Source: Pagrus major (Eukaryota > Chordata > Actinopteri > Spariformes > Sparidae). From it: DNA of 64,000 nucleotides. Below are positions 23,688 through 36,666 of this stretch, in pieces. Below the pieces are notes generated by a model. It was not told the origin of the DNA and made no database searches. It was given only the letters and a program-made list of their open reading frames with translations. The stretch's first letter is position 1. The number at the start of each line of letters is the position of its first letter. The translations under genes were made by a program, and so were the position numbers. Location: positions 26,938,315 to 27,002,314 of the forward strand of contig NC_133232.1 in assembly GCF_040436345.1 (NCBI RefSeq), read 5' to 3'.

Positions 23688-26600
23688 ATGGCTCAAGACG
23701 AAGCGTTTCCTCTGCACCTCCTGGTGTGGAACAATCAGTATCTGGAGCTGGATCGAGAGCTGCAGAAGAGCGAGGTGAGCGAGGAGGTTTTTCATCTTGC
23801 AGCTGGATGGAGGATGATGGGGTGTCTCTTTTTTTGTGTGTGTGTGTGTATTGTTTTTTTCTTCTTTTTTACAGATGCGTTTGTTAGGTCGCACACTGCA
23901 TTGCGCTGATGCTGCTCGTGTGTTTTGCTTCTTGCAGCAGGATGTGGAGCGCCTGGATCCGAGGGGGCGCACCCCGCTGGAGCTGGCTGTGTGTCTGGGC
24001 CACCTGGAGTCCACCCGGGTGCTGCTCAGGCACTCCTCAGACCCGACACACTGCACCACGCAGGGCTGGACCAGTGAGTGCTCTGCTGGGTCTTCTCACG
24101 GCTTCACAAAGCACCCACTGTCTTTATTAACTGTGGATGTGTGTTTCAGTCTTGCAGGAGGCGGTGAGCACCGGGGACCCTGAGCTGGTTCAGCTGGTGC
24201 TTCAGTACAGAGACTTCAAACGTGCCACAGAGAGACTGGCAGGCATCCCAGAGCTGCTCAGCAAACTAAGACAGGTACGACTGCTGCTCAGCCAGCCATC
24301 TGACTCAAAAACTTAAAGCCTCAAGGTCTTAAATTCCACCTGTCAAGCCAGAGCACCACGCCCCGGCCCTCAGCCACGCCTCAAAGCTTCGGTAAACATT
24401 TGTTGCAAGGTTTTCTGAGCCGGGGATGAAGTTTGAAACCGCTGTGTCAACACGTCTTGTTCGTCACGGTCACTGTGCGCTCCCAACATGTTCACACGCT
24501 TGATTGAATCGCAAACATAAAACATGGTGCATTCTCACTGGAAGACTTCTTTTTTTTTGCTTTTGTCATAAGTAATAAAAAGTTTCCCCGGTCTCCTCCA
24601 GGCGCGGGACTTCTACGTGGAGATGAAGTGGGAGTTCACCAGCTGGGGTGAGTGTGTTTTGGTGGATGTGTCGTCACAGAGGTCAGTTTCAGCACCACGC
24701 TGGTTGGACAGCTCCCCGGGGAGCAGCTGTCGCTCAGCACACTCTGACAGATATGAATGTTTACTCCTGTTAGCTTGATCCAAATATTACCCACTGCCAG
24801 CCACCAGTACTCCGCCTGAAGTGTAATGTGACGTGTCATGTAGTGTGGTTTCCTGTGTTTCCTGTCTAATCTTCAGGATACGCTCACGCAAACAGTTGAT
24901 TATGTTTTACAGCTTAAACTGGCTGTGTAATCACCAACCAGTATTTAAAGTACATTAAACATCCTCACATATGTATACATATAATGACTAAGTGGGTAAA
25001 GAGGAGTATTAGAGCAGGCAACACTTACGCCATATCAAGATATAACAATCTGAAACGATATAGAGTGGCACATCACTATTATGACATGATATTGTATATA
25101 TTGCCCAGAACCAGCTGAAACTGATGATTATTTCCATTGTTTGTCAGAAAAATGGTGAAAAATGTGTCTTGTTTTGTCCACAGCACAAAGATATTCAGTT
25201 TACTGTCTTGGAGGAGTAAAGAAACCAGGAAACATTTACAGTGAAGAAGCTGGAATCGGAGCTTGTTGACATTTTCTTTCTTAGATAATCACTCAAACCA
25301 CTTCATCATTTATTCAAATAGTTGGAGATTCATTTCACAGTTTACAACTAATGGTTTGATTGTTGCTGCATGTCGTCTCATCTCTCTTCCCCCCTGTTTC
25401 CTGTCATTCTCCTATCAAAATAAAGCCAAAAAGGCCACAAATAAATCCTAAAAGTAAAAGAAAAAAAGCATTATATCCAGTTTTATTTAACAAGATATGG
25501 CGAGAAAGTTGACAGAAAAAACATTTAATCTTCGCTGCCCTTCGGCCACTCCCTGTTTGGTTTCCTCTGTCTCTTTGCCTCTTTGTTTCTTGCTTCTTAA
25601 ACTCTTCGTCACTCTTCCTCTCAGTGCCCTTGGTGTCGAAGGTGTGTCCCAGTGATGTTTACCGGGTGTGGAAGAGCGGCTCGTGCCTCCGCGTGGACAC
25701 CACCCTCCTGGGCTTCGAACACATGACCTGGCTGAAAGGACGACGCAGCTACATCTTCAAGGGCGGAGGTGTGTGTGCTCTCAGAACCGCATCAAACACG
25801 TATGACTCGGACCCGACTGGAAAGACTTCAAGAACATCTCACTTCGAGCCGTTCTCTAATATCAACAGTTGCTTTGTCTGCCTTTCCTTTTCACCTGTGT
25901 GCTCCTCCTCCTAGATGACGGGGCCGTAGTGATGGAGGTGGACCATGAGAAGCAGGTGGTGTACACAGAGCCGCTCGTGTTGTCTCCCCGTGACGCGCCT
26001 TCCCTCCTGGCGGCCATGCAGCCGTCGCAGGAGAACACAGCCCAGAGACTCACGTCGCCCATCGTCTCAACGCACCTCAACACACGCAACATTGCCTTCG
26101 AACGGTAACGAGCGAAATCGTCGAGATCTTTGATTTCGTTTTGTTCGCGCCTGCGAGCCGCGTGCAGATATCTGCCTCGGCTTTACTTTTATCTCTTCGC
26201 TTGTTCAGGAACAAGTCGGGAATCTGGGGCTGGCGCTCCGAGAAGAGTGAAGTAGTCAGCGGGTATGAAGCCAAGGTGAGCGACCGCCGAGCCAACCTAG
26301 TTCAGATGGTTTTAGATCTGTGTCACAGATGGACCAGGAGAGACTCTTCATCCTTACAACACACACACACATTCACAGTTTGCCTACTTGCTATTATGTT
26401 AACAAAAGCGTAGGAAAATGTGCATTCAAGAGTGTTTTTCCTTTGTGCGTCATCGTGTTCAGGTTTACAGTGCCACCAATGTGGAGCTGGTGACTCGGTC
26501 AAGGACGGAGCATCTATCAGACCAGGACAAGTCGAGGAGCAAAGGTGAACACATACACACATTAAGGCCTTTTCGTGCACTTAAAACTACAGTGGTGAGG

Positions 26601-28195
26601 AGGAAATGTCATTTGTCCAGAAAATCCGCCTGAGCCTCCTTAAATGTGAGATTAAGCTGTGAGATATGAGATCTAGATATACAGTTATCTTCTCCTCGGT
26701 GTATTATCATATTATTGATGCTCCAGATGTATCCCCTGCCGTCCTAAAATGGCAAAAAATAGACATTGATGATGATGATGTCCCACGTTATTCCTACCCA
26801 GGCTCAAAGACTCCTCTGCAGTCCTTCCTGGGGATTGCTGAACAACACACAGCTCACAATGGGGTAAGAGTCTCCGCAGAATCACATCCGCCCACACCAC
26901 CCGCAGCTTTCTTTGATGAGCATCGGCACTTATAGCTCCCTCTGTACTTCCGACAGAGTAACGTGTCCCAGTGTGCCAGTCCTCACAACCCCACGGCCAT
27001 CACAGCTGAGGAGTACTTCAACCCGGAGTTCAACTTGAACGGCCGAGACATCGGACGTCCTGTCGAGCTGACGAGCAAAGTCCAGAAGTACGATGCAGAT
27101 GTGGAAACAAACGGCGTTATTCATTCACCACTTAATGATTTCTTTATGGAGCAGTTTGCTTAGAACGGCACTTTATACATCTCGTCTCCATGTCTCTGTC
27201 TGCCTCTCCAGGTTTAAAGCGACTCTGTGGCTCAGTGAGAGTCACCCTCTGTCTCTGGCCGAGCAGGTGACACCCATCATCGACCTCATGGCCATCTCCA
27301 ACGCCCACTTTGCCAAGCTGCGTGACTTCATCACCCTGCGCCTGCCGCCAGGCTTCCCTGTCAAGATAGGTGGGTATGAGAGGTCGCAGCGCCTGCGCCA
27401 TTTCCTGTAGCTTGATGGACGTCTCGAGTTAATTAAACCGGTTCAAGCCCACGTGTCGATTCTTTACCAGCTGCAGGCCTTTTTATATGTGCCTCATGCT
27501 TTTTGTGTGTGCAGCCAGTCCACACACACACACACACACACACACAGGTGAAGAAACTCAAGCTGTTGTTGTAACGTATCCCTCTGCCATGTAGTGACTG
27601 CTCTTGTTGTGTTGTTGAAGTTTATTCATTTAAAGCGGACAGCGTTCAGCTCCGTTTGATGCACCGTACCAGATTGTAGCTTCAAGCTAATTCACATCTG
27701 TAGTCCCTCGGCAGGTCGCAGCAGAGAATCAGCGCAATAATAATAACAGTACAAACAATTAAACACAACTTACAGAGTTCGACTGAGAAGAACATAAGAC
27801 ATGCAGCACAAACAATCTGTCTAATAAAAGAAAGTTAGCAGGAATATCAATGAGTTCAAGCTAAGTCTAAATCGAGACTTAATAGTCTAACAATGACTGA
27901 AAAGTTGAATTGAATCATAGTTTTTTGAGAATCGTGACGTTCCTCTTCTGACAGTATGTTTTCATTCTCACTGCCCACTCGTGTGACAGAGATAATCAGC
28001 CGTTTAAATCTTTTTTTTTTAATCAGAAACTCTGTCTGTCTTCCAGAGATTCCCCTGTTTCACGTGCTGAACGCCAGAGTGACGTTCAGTAACCTGTGTG
28101 GCTGCGACGAGCCGGTCAGCTCTGTGACGGTTCACAAACCAGAGAGCTCCGAGGAAGCTGGTGACTGCTGACACGCACACACACACACACACACA

Positions 28196-28250
<55 letters not shown>

Positions 28251-31240
28251 ACTAGTTATAGACTCAATAAAAGGACAATAAAGGACGTGCAGGCGAAGCT
28301 GTTCCCATAACAGAGCACAGTAATGTTGTAACTCGTCTTCACCCAGGTCAGTCTGTCCATCCCTTCCACTGTGAGGTGGACCCTTCAGTGTTCGAGCCGC
28401 CGGCAGACTACACCACCCTCGGTCCAGGCCGCAGCGAGCCAATGAGGGATGAGGATGACAACCTGCTGCAGTTTGCTATCCAGCAGAGCCTGCTGGACGC
28501 CGGCACAGAGAGCGACCAGGTCAGAGTTAACAGTTTCACACCTCTTTTAATTTATTGGCAGCTTCATGACATATTTCCCCAAGCTTGGTCTGTTTGTCGC
28601 TGATGTTAAAGCTATTTTTGGTTCTTTTTCGCTTTTCATCCCTAAACTTTTTAAAATTTTCGCAGCTAATGTTGATTTTTTCTCGTAGTGTCTCCATTCT
28701 CCTACATCTAAAACCAGCTGCAACACTTAATGTGTGGTTTTTAGGTGACCATCTGGGAGGCCTTGACCAACAGCCGTCCGGTGCCCCAGAGTCCGCTGTA
28801 CGAGGAGGACTCTCAGCTGGAGAGGTGAGCTGACCTTTAGGCTTTAATCTCTCTTGTTTCTGATTTTTTTCTATGTCTTGTCTTTCAGGTTTCTAGTTTG
28901 AGGCCATCCAGACACCTTAGTTTATCCTTGCATGGCTTTGAGGAGAATAAATGAAGTTTAGTATTTGCAGCTGTGACTGTAAAACCCTCTTGAATCTTAA
29001 CTCGTGCTTATTCCTAATTCTTCGCTATTCAGGCAAACCTGTGGCTCGTGAAGTAATTTAATTAAACATCTCTAAATAGAGTTCAGTGATTAGCTTTTTC
29101 GCTGCGCCTTCTCCCGGGACCAGCAGCTCCCAGTCATCCTGTAATGAAGCGGTTTAAGTCTTAATATCCTTATTTCTTTCTCTTTTTTCAGGGCGATCCA
29201 GGAGTCCCTGTCCATCTCGCTGGCCACCAGAGAGGGAGAGGACACGGCCGACCCCAGCCAGCCCTCCTCCGTCTCTCCGTTGGACACCTCCGCCAACTCC
29301 CCGCTCTCCTACAGCGCGGTGACCGACCCGAGGTTGTCGGGACACTTTGGTGTGGCCTCGAGTTTCGACGAGCAGCTGCGTATCGCCATGGAGCTGTCGT
29401 GCCGGGAGCAGGAGGAGATGAACAGGTGAGGCGGGAGGGATACAAAGAGGAGGTTATCTAACACGCATGACAAAATCGGCTTGAGTTTGTCGTTGCCGCT
29501 CATCAACTAAAGCTCGTTTGAGTGATCCAGAGGTGTCTTTAACACGATATAAATAAAAAAACTCATATAGAATAATGATGCCAATATTATTGTGAACAGT
29601 TTTTGAAATGCCAGATTTCTGTTTGCCGTTTCAACTGACCTGCATGTCTTTGTGCTGTGGGAGGAAACTCACACTCCCGCACCAGCGTGCTTCCTTGGCG
29701 TGAGAGATGGAAAACTGTAGAAGAGTAAACCTTTTTTTTTTTTTTCATGGAATGTATTCAAAAGCAGTTTTGAGTGGATCGCATTGTGTAGGCTTTAGAA
29801 AACGTAGGCCGCCTGCTCGTTCCCAGCTGTTCTCCACATTCTCCCTCTATTCCTCTTCTTTATAGATTTATTTTATGTTTCAAACTGAGTGTGAACACGC
29901 AGGGAGTGCTGCAGTCTGCTCTTCCATTTCAAACTCTGTTTTTGCGCAGCGGGTTGACAGATGACATCTGCGACACAGTCGGCGTCAAGATCTCCAAACA
30001 CCAAAATCTGAGAAGGGAACCTCTTAGTTGTCATCTGTCCCATCTTGTTAGTTAGATTTATTTATGAAGTTTTGGAAAAACTCAAAACATGAAATTTAAA
30101 AACGCAAGGTACTGCTAATTTTTAAGTTCCCTCAACTTTTAGGAAGTCAAATCGTAAACTTTTAGGGCTGCACAGTATATCCTTTCAGCATCGAAATCAC
30201 AATGTGTGCATGTGCAATAGTCACACCTCCTGCTACAACTTTCTGCTGCTCGATACAAAAGGAAAACTTGCACGGTTTTCATTTTACATCACTAATCTGC
30301 AAGAGAAGTCTGATATTACATAATTTACTTTTACTATGTTTTTAGGGTTCTTGGTTACGTGGAGATTGTTTTTTGTAAGTGACATGTAGGCTCTGCATGC
30401 ACAGCGAGCCACCAATCACAATCAGTCTTGATCAATTTATCAAAAATGTAATATTGTAATATTGAGATATTTAGTATTTACAGGGAATTCTGCCCCAAAT
30501 CTACGACCTTTTCCTGAAATAAAATTTACTTATTTACTGAAACAAAGATACTTTCTCCAAAGCACACTGATGCTACCATATAACCTTACTTAATACTAGA
30601 GTAACATTAAAAGAGAGACATTAAAATGACCTCAGTACTAGGGCTAGGTAGATATGCTTATCCCCCGATTTGATAGGCTACTATCATAACACCTGGATGC
30701 TTTTTGTTTTCCTTTTTAACACCAGACGATGGGAAAAAGTTGAATCGTACATTTCTAGAGACGGTCTTTATTTCAGTAGCATTATTATTACTATTAATAA
30801 TAAATAAAAGAGTTAGGATACAGATTTAGTCGTGTCTAACTCTGCATTTCATGGTAATGTGTGATACGCAAAGTGTTTCCAGACTTTGGATCCCTGCAGA
30901 TCTCAGACCATTCACCATTTTTTGCCTACTCACATCTGCTTTGTTTTTCTTGAAACTGATATGACGTCTAGGAACATTCATAGATTACAACAAATGCATT
31001 TTGCCACCTGCTGGATAAAAGCGGAGACTTCAGGAATAAAAAAAAATTGGTTTAAAAAAACAGAAAGAATCACAACACTTTTGTGAATTGATTTTCTTTC
31101 CCAACACTTAAAAAAAAGTGTCATATTTTCCTGGAAGTCATCATTTTAATTAGAATTATCATCGTTTGTGTTGCAGGCAGCAGAAGGAGGAAGAGGAGGA
31201 GCTGGAGAGGATCCTGCAGCTGTCACTCACCGAGAAGTAA
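23688..31240 (+). CDS. ankrd13d: Ankyrin repeat domain-containing protein 13D
   Basis: Endosome/plasma-membrane protein whose C-terminal UIMs bind K63-linked ubiquitin on receptors such as EGFR. Exons: 23688-23774, 23938(or 23941)-24073, 24150-24274, 24602-24647, 25625-25768, 25915-26104, 26209-26275, 26463-26544, 26802-26863, 26957-27087, 27212-27369, 28047-28160, 28347-28519, 28745-28824, 29192-29425, 31177-31240; 1893 nt, 630 aa. All phases agree. N-terminal ankyrin repeats are visible ([29 protein letters not shown]). The GPCR-chaperone-type domain of the family follows ([45 protein letters not shown]). UIM-like segments are [42 protein letters not shown] and [16 protein letters not shown]13D is preferred over 13A or 13B because kdm2a adjoins it, as on human 11q13. 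Poly(A) signal at 31690. Confidence 0.9.
25100..25370. mobile_element. Fragment of an abundant teleost repeat
   Basis: It shares blocks with 58356-58707 and 41720-41895 (TTTGTCAGAAAAATGGTGAAAA-type, TTGTCCA, GTTTGATTGTTGCTGCA tail). It lies in an ankrd13d intron and is degenerate. Confidence 0.45.
27521..27546. repeat. (CA)n microsatellite
   Basis: About 13 CA units within the ankrd13d intron between exons 27212-27369 and 28047-28160. Confidence 0.95.
28171..28253. repeat. (CA)n microsatellite beside an ankrd13d splice donor
   Basis: Interrupted CA run starting about 11 bp after the donor of exon 28047-28160. Confidence 0.95.
30165..30480. mobile_element. Probable degenerate interspersed repeat
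   Basis: It starts GGGCTGCACAGTATATC and contains GTGTGCATGTGCAATAGTCAC, words I recall from a widespread fish repeat. It lies in the last ankrd13d intron. Boundaries are approximate. Confidence 0.4.
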
Positions 31241-31689
31241 TGTCACAACAGCAATGGAGCGGCGGTCTTCATTGGGGGAACGATCCTCTTAATTTATTCT
31301 GTTTTATTTTTTAAATCCTGAGATGTTAAGTTATTACAGATATTTTATTTGTCTTTCTCACACGAAGGCTGCTACGACAGAGTGATACGGACCAGAATAT
31401 AAGAAGTGTGAGTGAGGCAGGTGGGAGAAGGGAGAAACAGGTACTCTGAGACACACTTCAGTGAAGGAGGAGACAAAAAGGGAGAGAGTCTTTGTTTTTC
31501 TTTTTTATTGAATATTTTTCACAGTCTTGCTGTCTTTTATTGAGTGATGAATGATCCTTAAACTTTAAACCTATAACATGATCCATGATAATGGTGACAA
31601 ATATGAAAATACAATCTTAACGGAATAACTTATAAAAACATGATTATAACATTTGAAACATTTATGTTGACTTACTCCTATGTGTGAAG

Positions 31690-31695
31690 AATAAA
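31690..31695 (+). terminator. ankrd13d: ankrd13d polyadenylation signal
   Basis: AATAAA 450 bp after the stop codon. It faces a minus-strand AATAAA at 31723-31728 of the convergent STAP gene. Confidence 0.6.
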
Positions 31696-31722
31696 GAATA
31701 ATGATCATCCTGGTTGTGGTTT

Positions 31723-31728
31723 TTTATT
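31723..31728 (-). terminator. stap1: STAP-gene polyadenylation signal
   Basis: TTTATT on the plus strand, i.e. AATAAA on the minus strand, about 300 bp downstream of the STAP stop at 32029. Confidence 0.55.
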
Positions 31729-32028
31729 GAATGCTTTGAAACAGAAGAAACACATTTTTTATTTTACAGTTCGATCAAAAATAGACAATGATTTTTCTCT
31801 GTACAAAAATTGGCTCATGCTCAGTTCGACACTTTCAAACCACAGTTATTGAACAAAAACAGAAAGCCTGTGGTTACAGAAATGGGGAACCTCTTTCATT
31901 TTAATTTAACCAGCGCACGTATTTTCACAGCACTACAGCAGGCACGATGTTTGTCCACAGGCGAGCTTGGTAATCTATCAGCCAAAAAAAGTTACACATT
32001 AAATTACAAGACAGCAGCAGTACATGCC

Positions 32029-35000
32029 TCACATGGCTGCCTTCTTGTTCGTCCACTGAACTGTGTGGGGTTTGTCTTTGGTCTGATTCTCATAGACTTT
32101 CTCCTCTTCAGCCTCAGGGTCTAGGGTATTTCTCCGTGTTTTCAAAACTTTCCGAAGCTCGTCATCCAACTGAACTAGTTTAGACAAAAACATACAAAGG
32201 TCAGTCATTTAGACCGTAGTCTCCTTTAGGCACTCATTGATATACAAATCCAAAGCAGCTGTGATAGCATCACACTCATCCTCACCCAGCTTCTTATTGT
32301 GATTGTCAGGAATGTGGTCATCAGGGATGGCGTATTCACCGCCCGCTGCCTTGTCTGGAGGAGGAAGCTCTTCTTTGGTGTTTGACCTCAGCATTGGTGC
32401 CACTTGAGCCTTAGGTACTATTTTCGTTTTAGGCGTCTTGAGGCTGGTGTTCACCGGAGCAGGTGACACATCTGTTGAACACACACACAAACACCGTTAG
32501 ACGTTGTGTACTTCACACTGAGCAGAGACAATTTCTGACAGCGGTGTTACTGACCAATGCGAGTGTCGTAGGGCTGAGACGACATGTAGGGATGAAGACG
32601 GTACTCTGTCTTCTCAAGGAAGTATTTAAGCACATCATTCAAGGAGGAGACGTTCACCTACAGAGGAGAGGACACATGAAGACGAGCAGAGATTTAATGA
32701 TCATTTAGATGACTACTACATACAGCATGCCGGTGATTAAAGTATCCAACCTTGAGAAATATAACAGAAATGTGTGCAATTATACTGATGCAAGCTGGAA
32801 GTTTCGAGCATAATAACTTTTCATTGATAAAAAAAAGACCCTGATTGATGCTCTGCTATGCAGGACGTAGATATATGTATTTAAGATCATGAATCATGGG
32901 AAATTTCAGTCATTATCTACTCAACCTGATGTTGATGGAAAGTTGTGTGAAATTTCCACAACACATTTCTGGACAGTGTTGCAGCATTCTTCTAAACAAC
33001 TGAAGTAGATGGGGACTTGTTTTTAAATGTAGAAAAACAACTGAATAAAAGTCTTTCAGTGGGACTTACTGGTGTTTCCAGCTCAATGACAAATCCTGAG
33101 TCTGTGGCAGCCACTCTGTAGTTCTTCATGACAGACCCGCTGAAACACAAGTAAGTAAGTAAGTGAAGCTTTAATAATATAGCACTTTTTAAAACACACA
33201 CAGTATCAAAGAACTTCACACATACACAAATAAAAAAATAATGAATGAATAAACAAATAAGGTACTATTTTTACATTAAAGTATAAAACACAGCAATAAG
33301 AGACAGACCAAACTAAAATGAAACTAAAACAAAGACAGGGATGGAGATCTATGAACAGGAAGTTGGTGAAGACATGCAAAAACAGAAGTAATGTTGGACT
33401 GACGGCCTGTTCATCCCTTTAGAGTATAATATACGTAACATAGCAGTGATGTGGCAGAAATATATATAAAACCAGCTTTGACATGAGAAAGAAAACTCCA
33501 GCATTATTCTGTACTCAGTGCATTTCAGAGGCTGGATCGTCAGACCTGGGTATCAGTTGTCTGAGCGTCAGGGCGTAGTTGTTGGCAAGGGTGGATGGGC
33601 GGAGGATTATGCCTCCATACTCAGGGTTCGCCTCCAACATCCTCTCTGCCTCTGCCCGGGTCACGTTGAAGAAACACCTGCAGGAACCAAAGAGAAGAAA
33701 TCAAAACTTCCTCATTGCCTGTGAAGGTAATAAAGGTGGAGGTATATTGTTTCAGAGGGCAAGGGACACACACACACACGCACACACACACATTTAGATA
33801 ACAGGACTGTCAGTGACGTCAAAAATCATAATAACAACTTAAGGCAGAAACAGCACGAAGTGCTTCAGTGTCAGGAGGAGGAGGTAACGAGGAGGAAGAA
33901 TCTGAGAAGGAAAATGTCTGGAGAACCTACGCAGGAACATCAGGGGCTCTGTCAGGCTCGTCTTTGGTCGGTGGAGGGGAGGAGGAGGTGGAGGTGGAGG
34001 CTGAAAGTAGGAAAGAAGGTCGGGTAGGGAGGGGAGGTCGAGGCAAGGGGGTGTTTCTTCTCTTCTCCTGAGCCAGAATGTCCTGCAGCTGCAACATCTG
34101 GCCGGGCAGCAGCTGCAGCTTACTGGGAATCTCTTTCTACAGGGAAACACGGCTCAGTGTCAACACTCATTACTTACTATTATCATCACTATCATCACCA
34201 TCAAATATTTACTGATACAGTTTTTCTGTCACACACTTAACAAACTATCTGGATCTTAATTTTCAGTTTGCAGATATCCCTACTTTCTTGTTTGGCGCAA
34301 CCATTTTAACTATGGGCCTTAAGGGGAATTTGGCTCCATCGAAGCATCATGAGCCAAAGTTTTTGCCTAATTATTAACCAGGATATACTTGTTTCCTGAT
34401 GTTTGCTGTGCTTGGCGCACACAGCACACAGCACACAGCAAAGACTCATTTTCAAAAGAGTGCTAAAAGCACACAATGATGTGGAGCATCAAGTGTTTGT
34501 CCAGAGTCACGTATTGTTATATCTGTTCTTAAAGCAGGTTTGAACTCAGACATTAAGGGTTTGTTATTGCTTTTTTACGAGCCTCCAGCAATCGTACTGA
34601 GAGTCTATTAGAAAGACTCACATATCAACCCATCAAAATGTCTTTAAAGTAACAAAATGTAACTTCCTGGAGAAAGATAGTTGGTTGTTAAGTCTCATCC
34701 ACAGATTGTCAAATACTGGACACCAACTCAAAGCATCAGTATTTCATGGCCTGGGGATGAAACTCAACAATCAGCTATCTCCAGGAAGTCACATTCATTT
34801 TTTACCTCATCAACAGGTGATAGTATCATGATTCGTTATGAAAGGGGCATCCTCCAAAGGCTCAGCAGTTCACAAGCAATGATGGGACAAATTCTTCTCT
34901 ATTATTCTTGCCACACGGCTACAGCTATAGTTGGTTTAAAATGTAGAGTGATACAGTTCTGTCGAGTTTAATTGTGCCATTCTAGTTTTTATTTTTTCTG

Positions 35001-35418
35001 TCCAAGAGGATGACGGCATCTTCAATCTATTAACTAGTGGACGATCTCCCCTCGCTCTCACCTCCCATCTACTGACACTCGCACATGCTCTGCAGAGAAA
35101 CACAGAGAGGCAAGTTCTCTGGTGTAACGTCCCTCCTGCAGCGAATGTAGTGCTACCTCTCGTGTTTCATGTAGGCCTTTTTATGCTGTTGTTCTGTAAA
35201 AGCATGCTGATGCCAGGTTAATGTAGACGCTAATATTTTTAATAGATACTTTATGCAATCCCCCCATCCTCAGTTACAGTCTGTGTGAAACACTGGTGTG
35301 TGTGTGTTTGCTTACTTTGATCACAGTCAGGATGTGACCCCTCCACTCCTCTCCTCTGTCAGGATTGTCCATCTGTACAGTTACACAAACAGGACACATT
35401 TTATGTTAGGTTTCACTG

Positions 35419-35463
<45 letters not shown>

Positions 35464-36094
35464 GCACACACACACACCTTTAGCTGCACCTCCTCTGTTT
35501 TTAGCTTGAGAGTGAAGATAGTTGGCTCCTTCTTCTGATAAGGAGAATCTAACTCCATGGACTTCAGCGCCTCCAGGTCCAGCTTCTCTGTGTACTGACA
35601 AAGTAAAGAAACTAACATCACATCGCTTGTAACTTACAATATGTTCCAACAGTGTTGCCTTTGTTTATAAGGCTTAACAATGTACATCTATTCTTGGGTA
35701 AACATGTGTTAAACTCTCTGTTAAATCAATAAAGTATAAAGTTTATTAGTTACTGGTAAAACTTGAGATAGAAGAGACGTTGAAGCTGTTTACTTACTGT
35801 GTCCTGTGTGTCATCCTTGTACAGAAACAGAGTGGCTCCCCGGAGCTCTCCGTAGTACTTCTTAAAATTCTGAAAAAACCAAAAGTGTCACAAATTTAAC
35901 AGGATTTAATCTAGTCATAAAGTATGGTACTAGTCCTGTATTTTTATCTTACATACACATTCGCAGTCCGTAGCTTTTAATATTGTCCTCACCTTCTCCT
36001 TTCTCTGTTTCATCAGCAGGTTTCCAGAGTAGTAGAGAGGCAGAGCTGTGATGGTCGTCCTCCTCTTGCCAACGACTCTCGGTTGCACAGCCAT
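32029..36094 (-). CDS. stap1: Signal-transducing adaptor (STAP family), PH + SH2
   Basis: Cytoplasmic docking adaptor of immune and kinase signalling. Exons, in transcript order: 36094-35993, 35869-35798, 35594-35478, 35372-35316, 34136-33931, 33677-33546, 33139-33070, 32657-32555, 32471-32215, 32169-32029; 1257 nt, 418 aa, phases consistent. The PH domain (ITALPLYYSGNLLMKQR, KKYYGELRGATLFLYKDD, EEVQLK, GEEWRGHILTV) reads closest to remembered STAP1. A Pro/Ser-rich linker follows (exon 34136). The SH2 domain is ACFFNVTRAEAERML, GGIILRPSTLANNYALTLRQ, MKNYRVAATDSGFVIEL. The arginine in ILRPS is the phosphotyrosine-binding residue. The last exon (LDDELRKVLKTRRN, then VYENQ with a YxxQ motif) resembles the STAP2 tail. 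The intron before it is only 45 nt. If unspliced, translation stops at 32209 (373 aa). stap1 against stap2 is not settled. The start ATG at 36094 is the first in a clean PH-domain exon. Confidence 0.85.
34658..34793. repeat. Imperfect inverted repeat / foldback element
   Basis: Arms 34658-34700 and 34755-34793 are imperfect reverse complements (CTTCCTGGAGA...CTCATCC against GGATGA...CTCCAGGAAG), and an inner pair (AATACTG/CAGTATT) extends the fold. It lies in the large STAP intron. Confidence 0.7.
35423..35477. repeat. (CA)n microsatellite at a STAP splice donor
   Basis: On the STAP sense strand it reads GTGTGTG directly from the donor of exon 35594-35478, so the splice site merges into the repeat. 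Confidence 0.95.
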
Positions 36095-36523
36095 CGTCCG
36101 GCGCTCGGTTCAAATCTGTGTGATTCCTACTGACCTCGTTCAATTAAGCTTTGGCTCAGCTCACTTCTGTTTGTTCAGCGGTGAAGTCATTGACACTGCA
36201 GAAACAGTTCAGCCGGGTCCTGAGAGAAGTTACTTGCCGTTTCCTTGTGCAGCTCTCACAGCAGTGATAACTTCTCTCATTGAGTCTATAGTTTATCTGA
36301 TATGATTATTGCTCTATAAACCTGCACTGATAGGCTGTCCTCCACCCTGTTCCTTCAGTCTTAGTGCTGATTTGACTCTGGGAATGAGGAAACACTGCAG
36401 TGATTTATAAAGAAGGAAGTCGATAATATCAAATATCCCAAGTAAAACGACTTTTGTACCTTGAACCCTGGTGTAAAGACGGCTTTAAAACACTCAGAAG
36501 TGGTGACGCATGCAAGTATGTGT

Positions 36524-36666
<143 letters not shown>

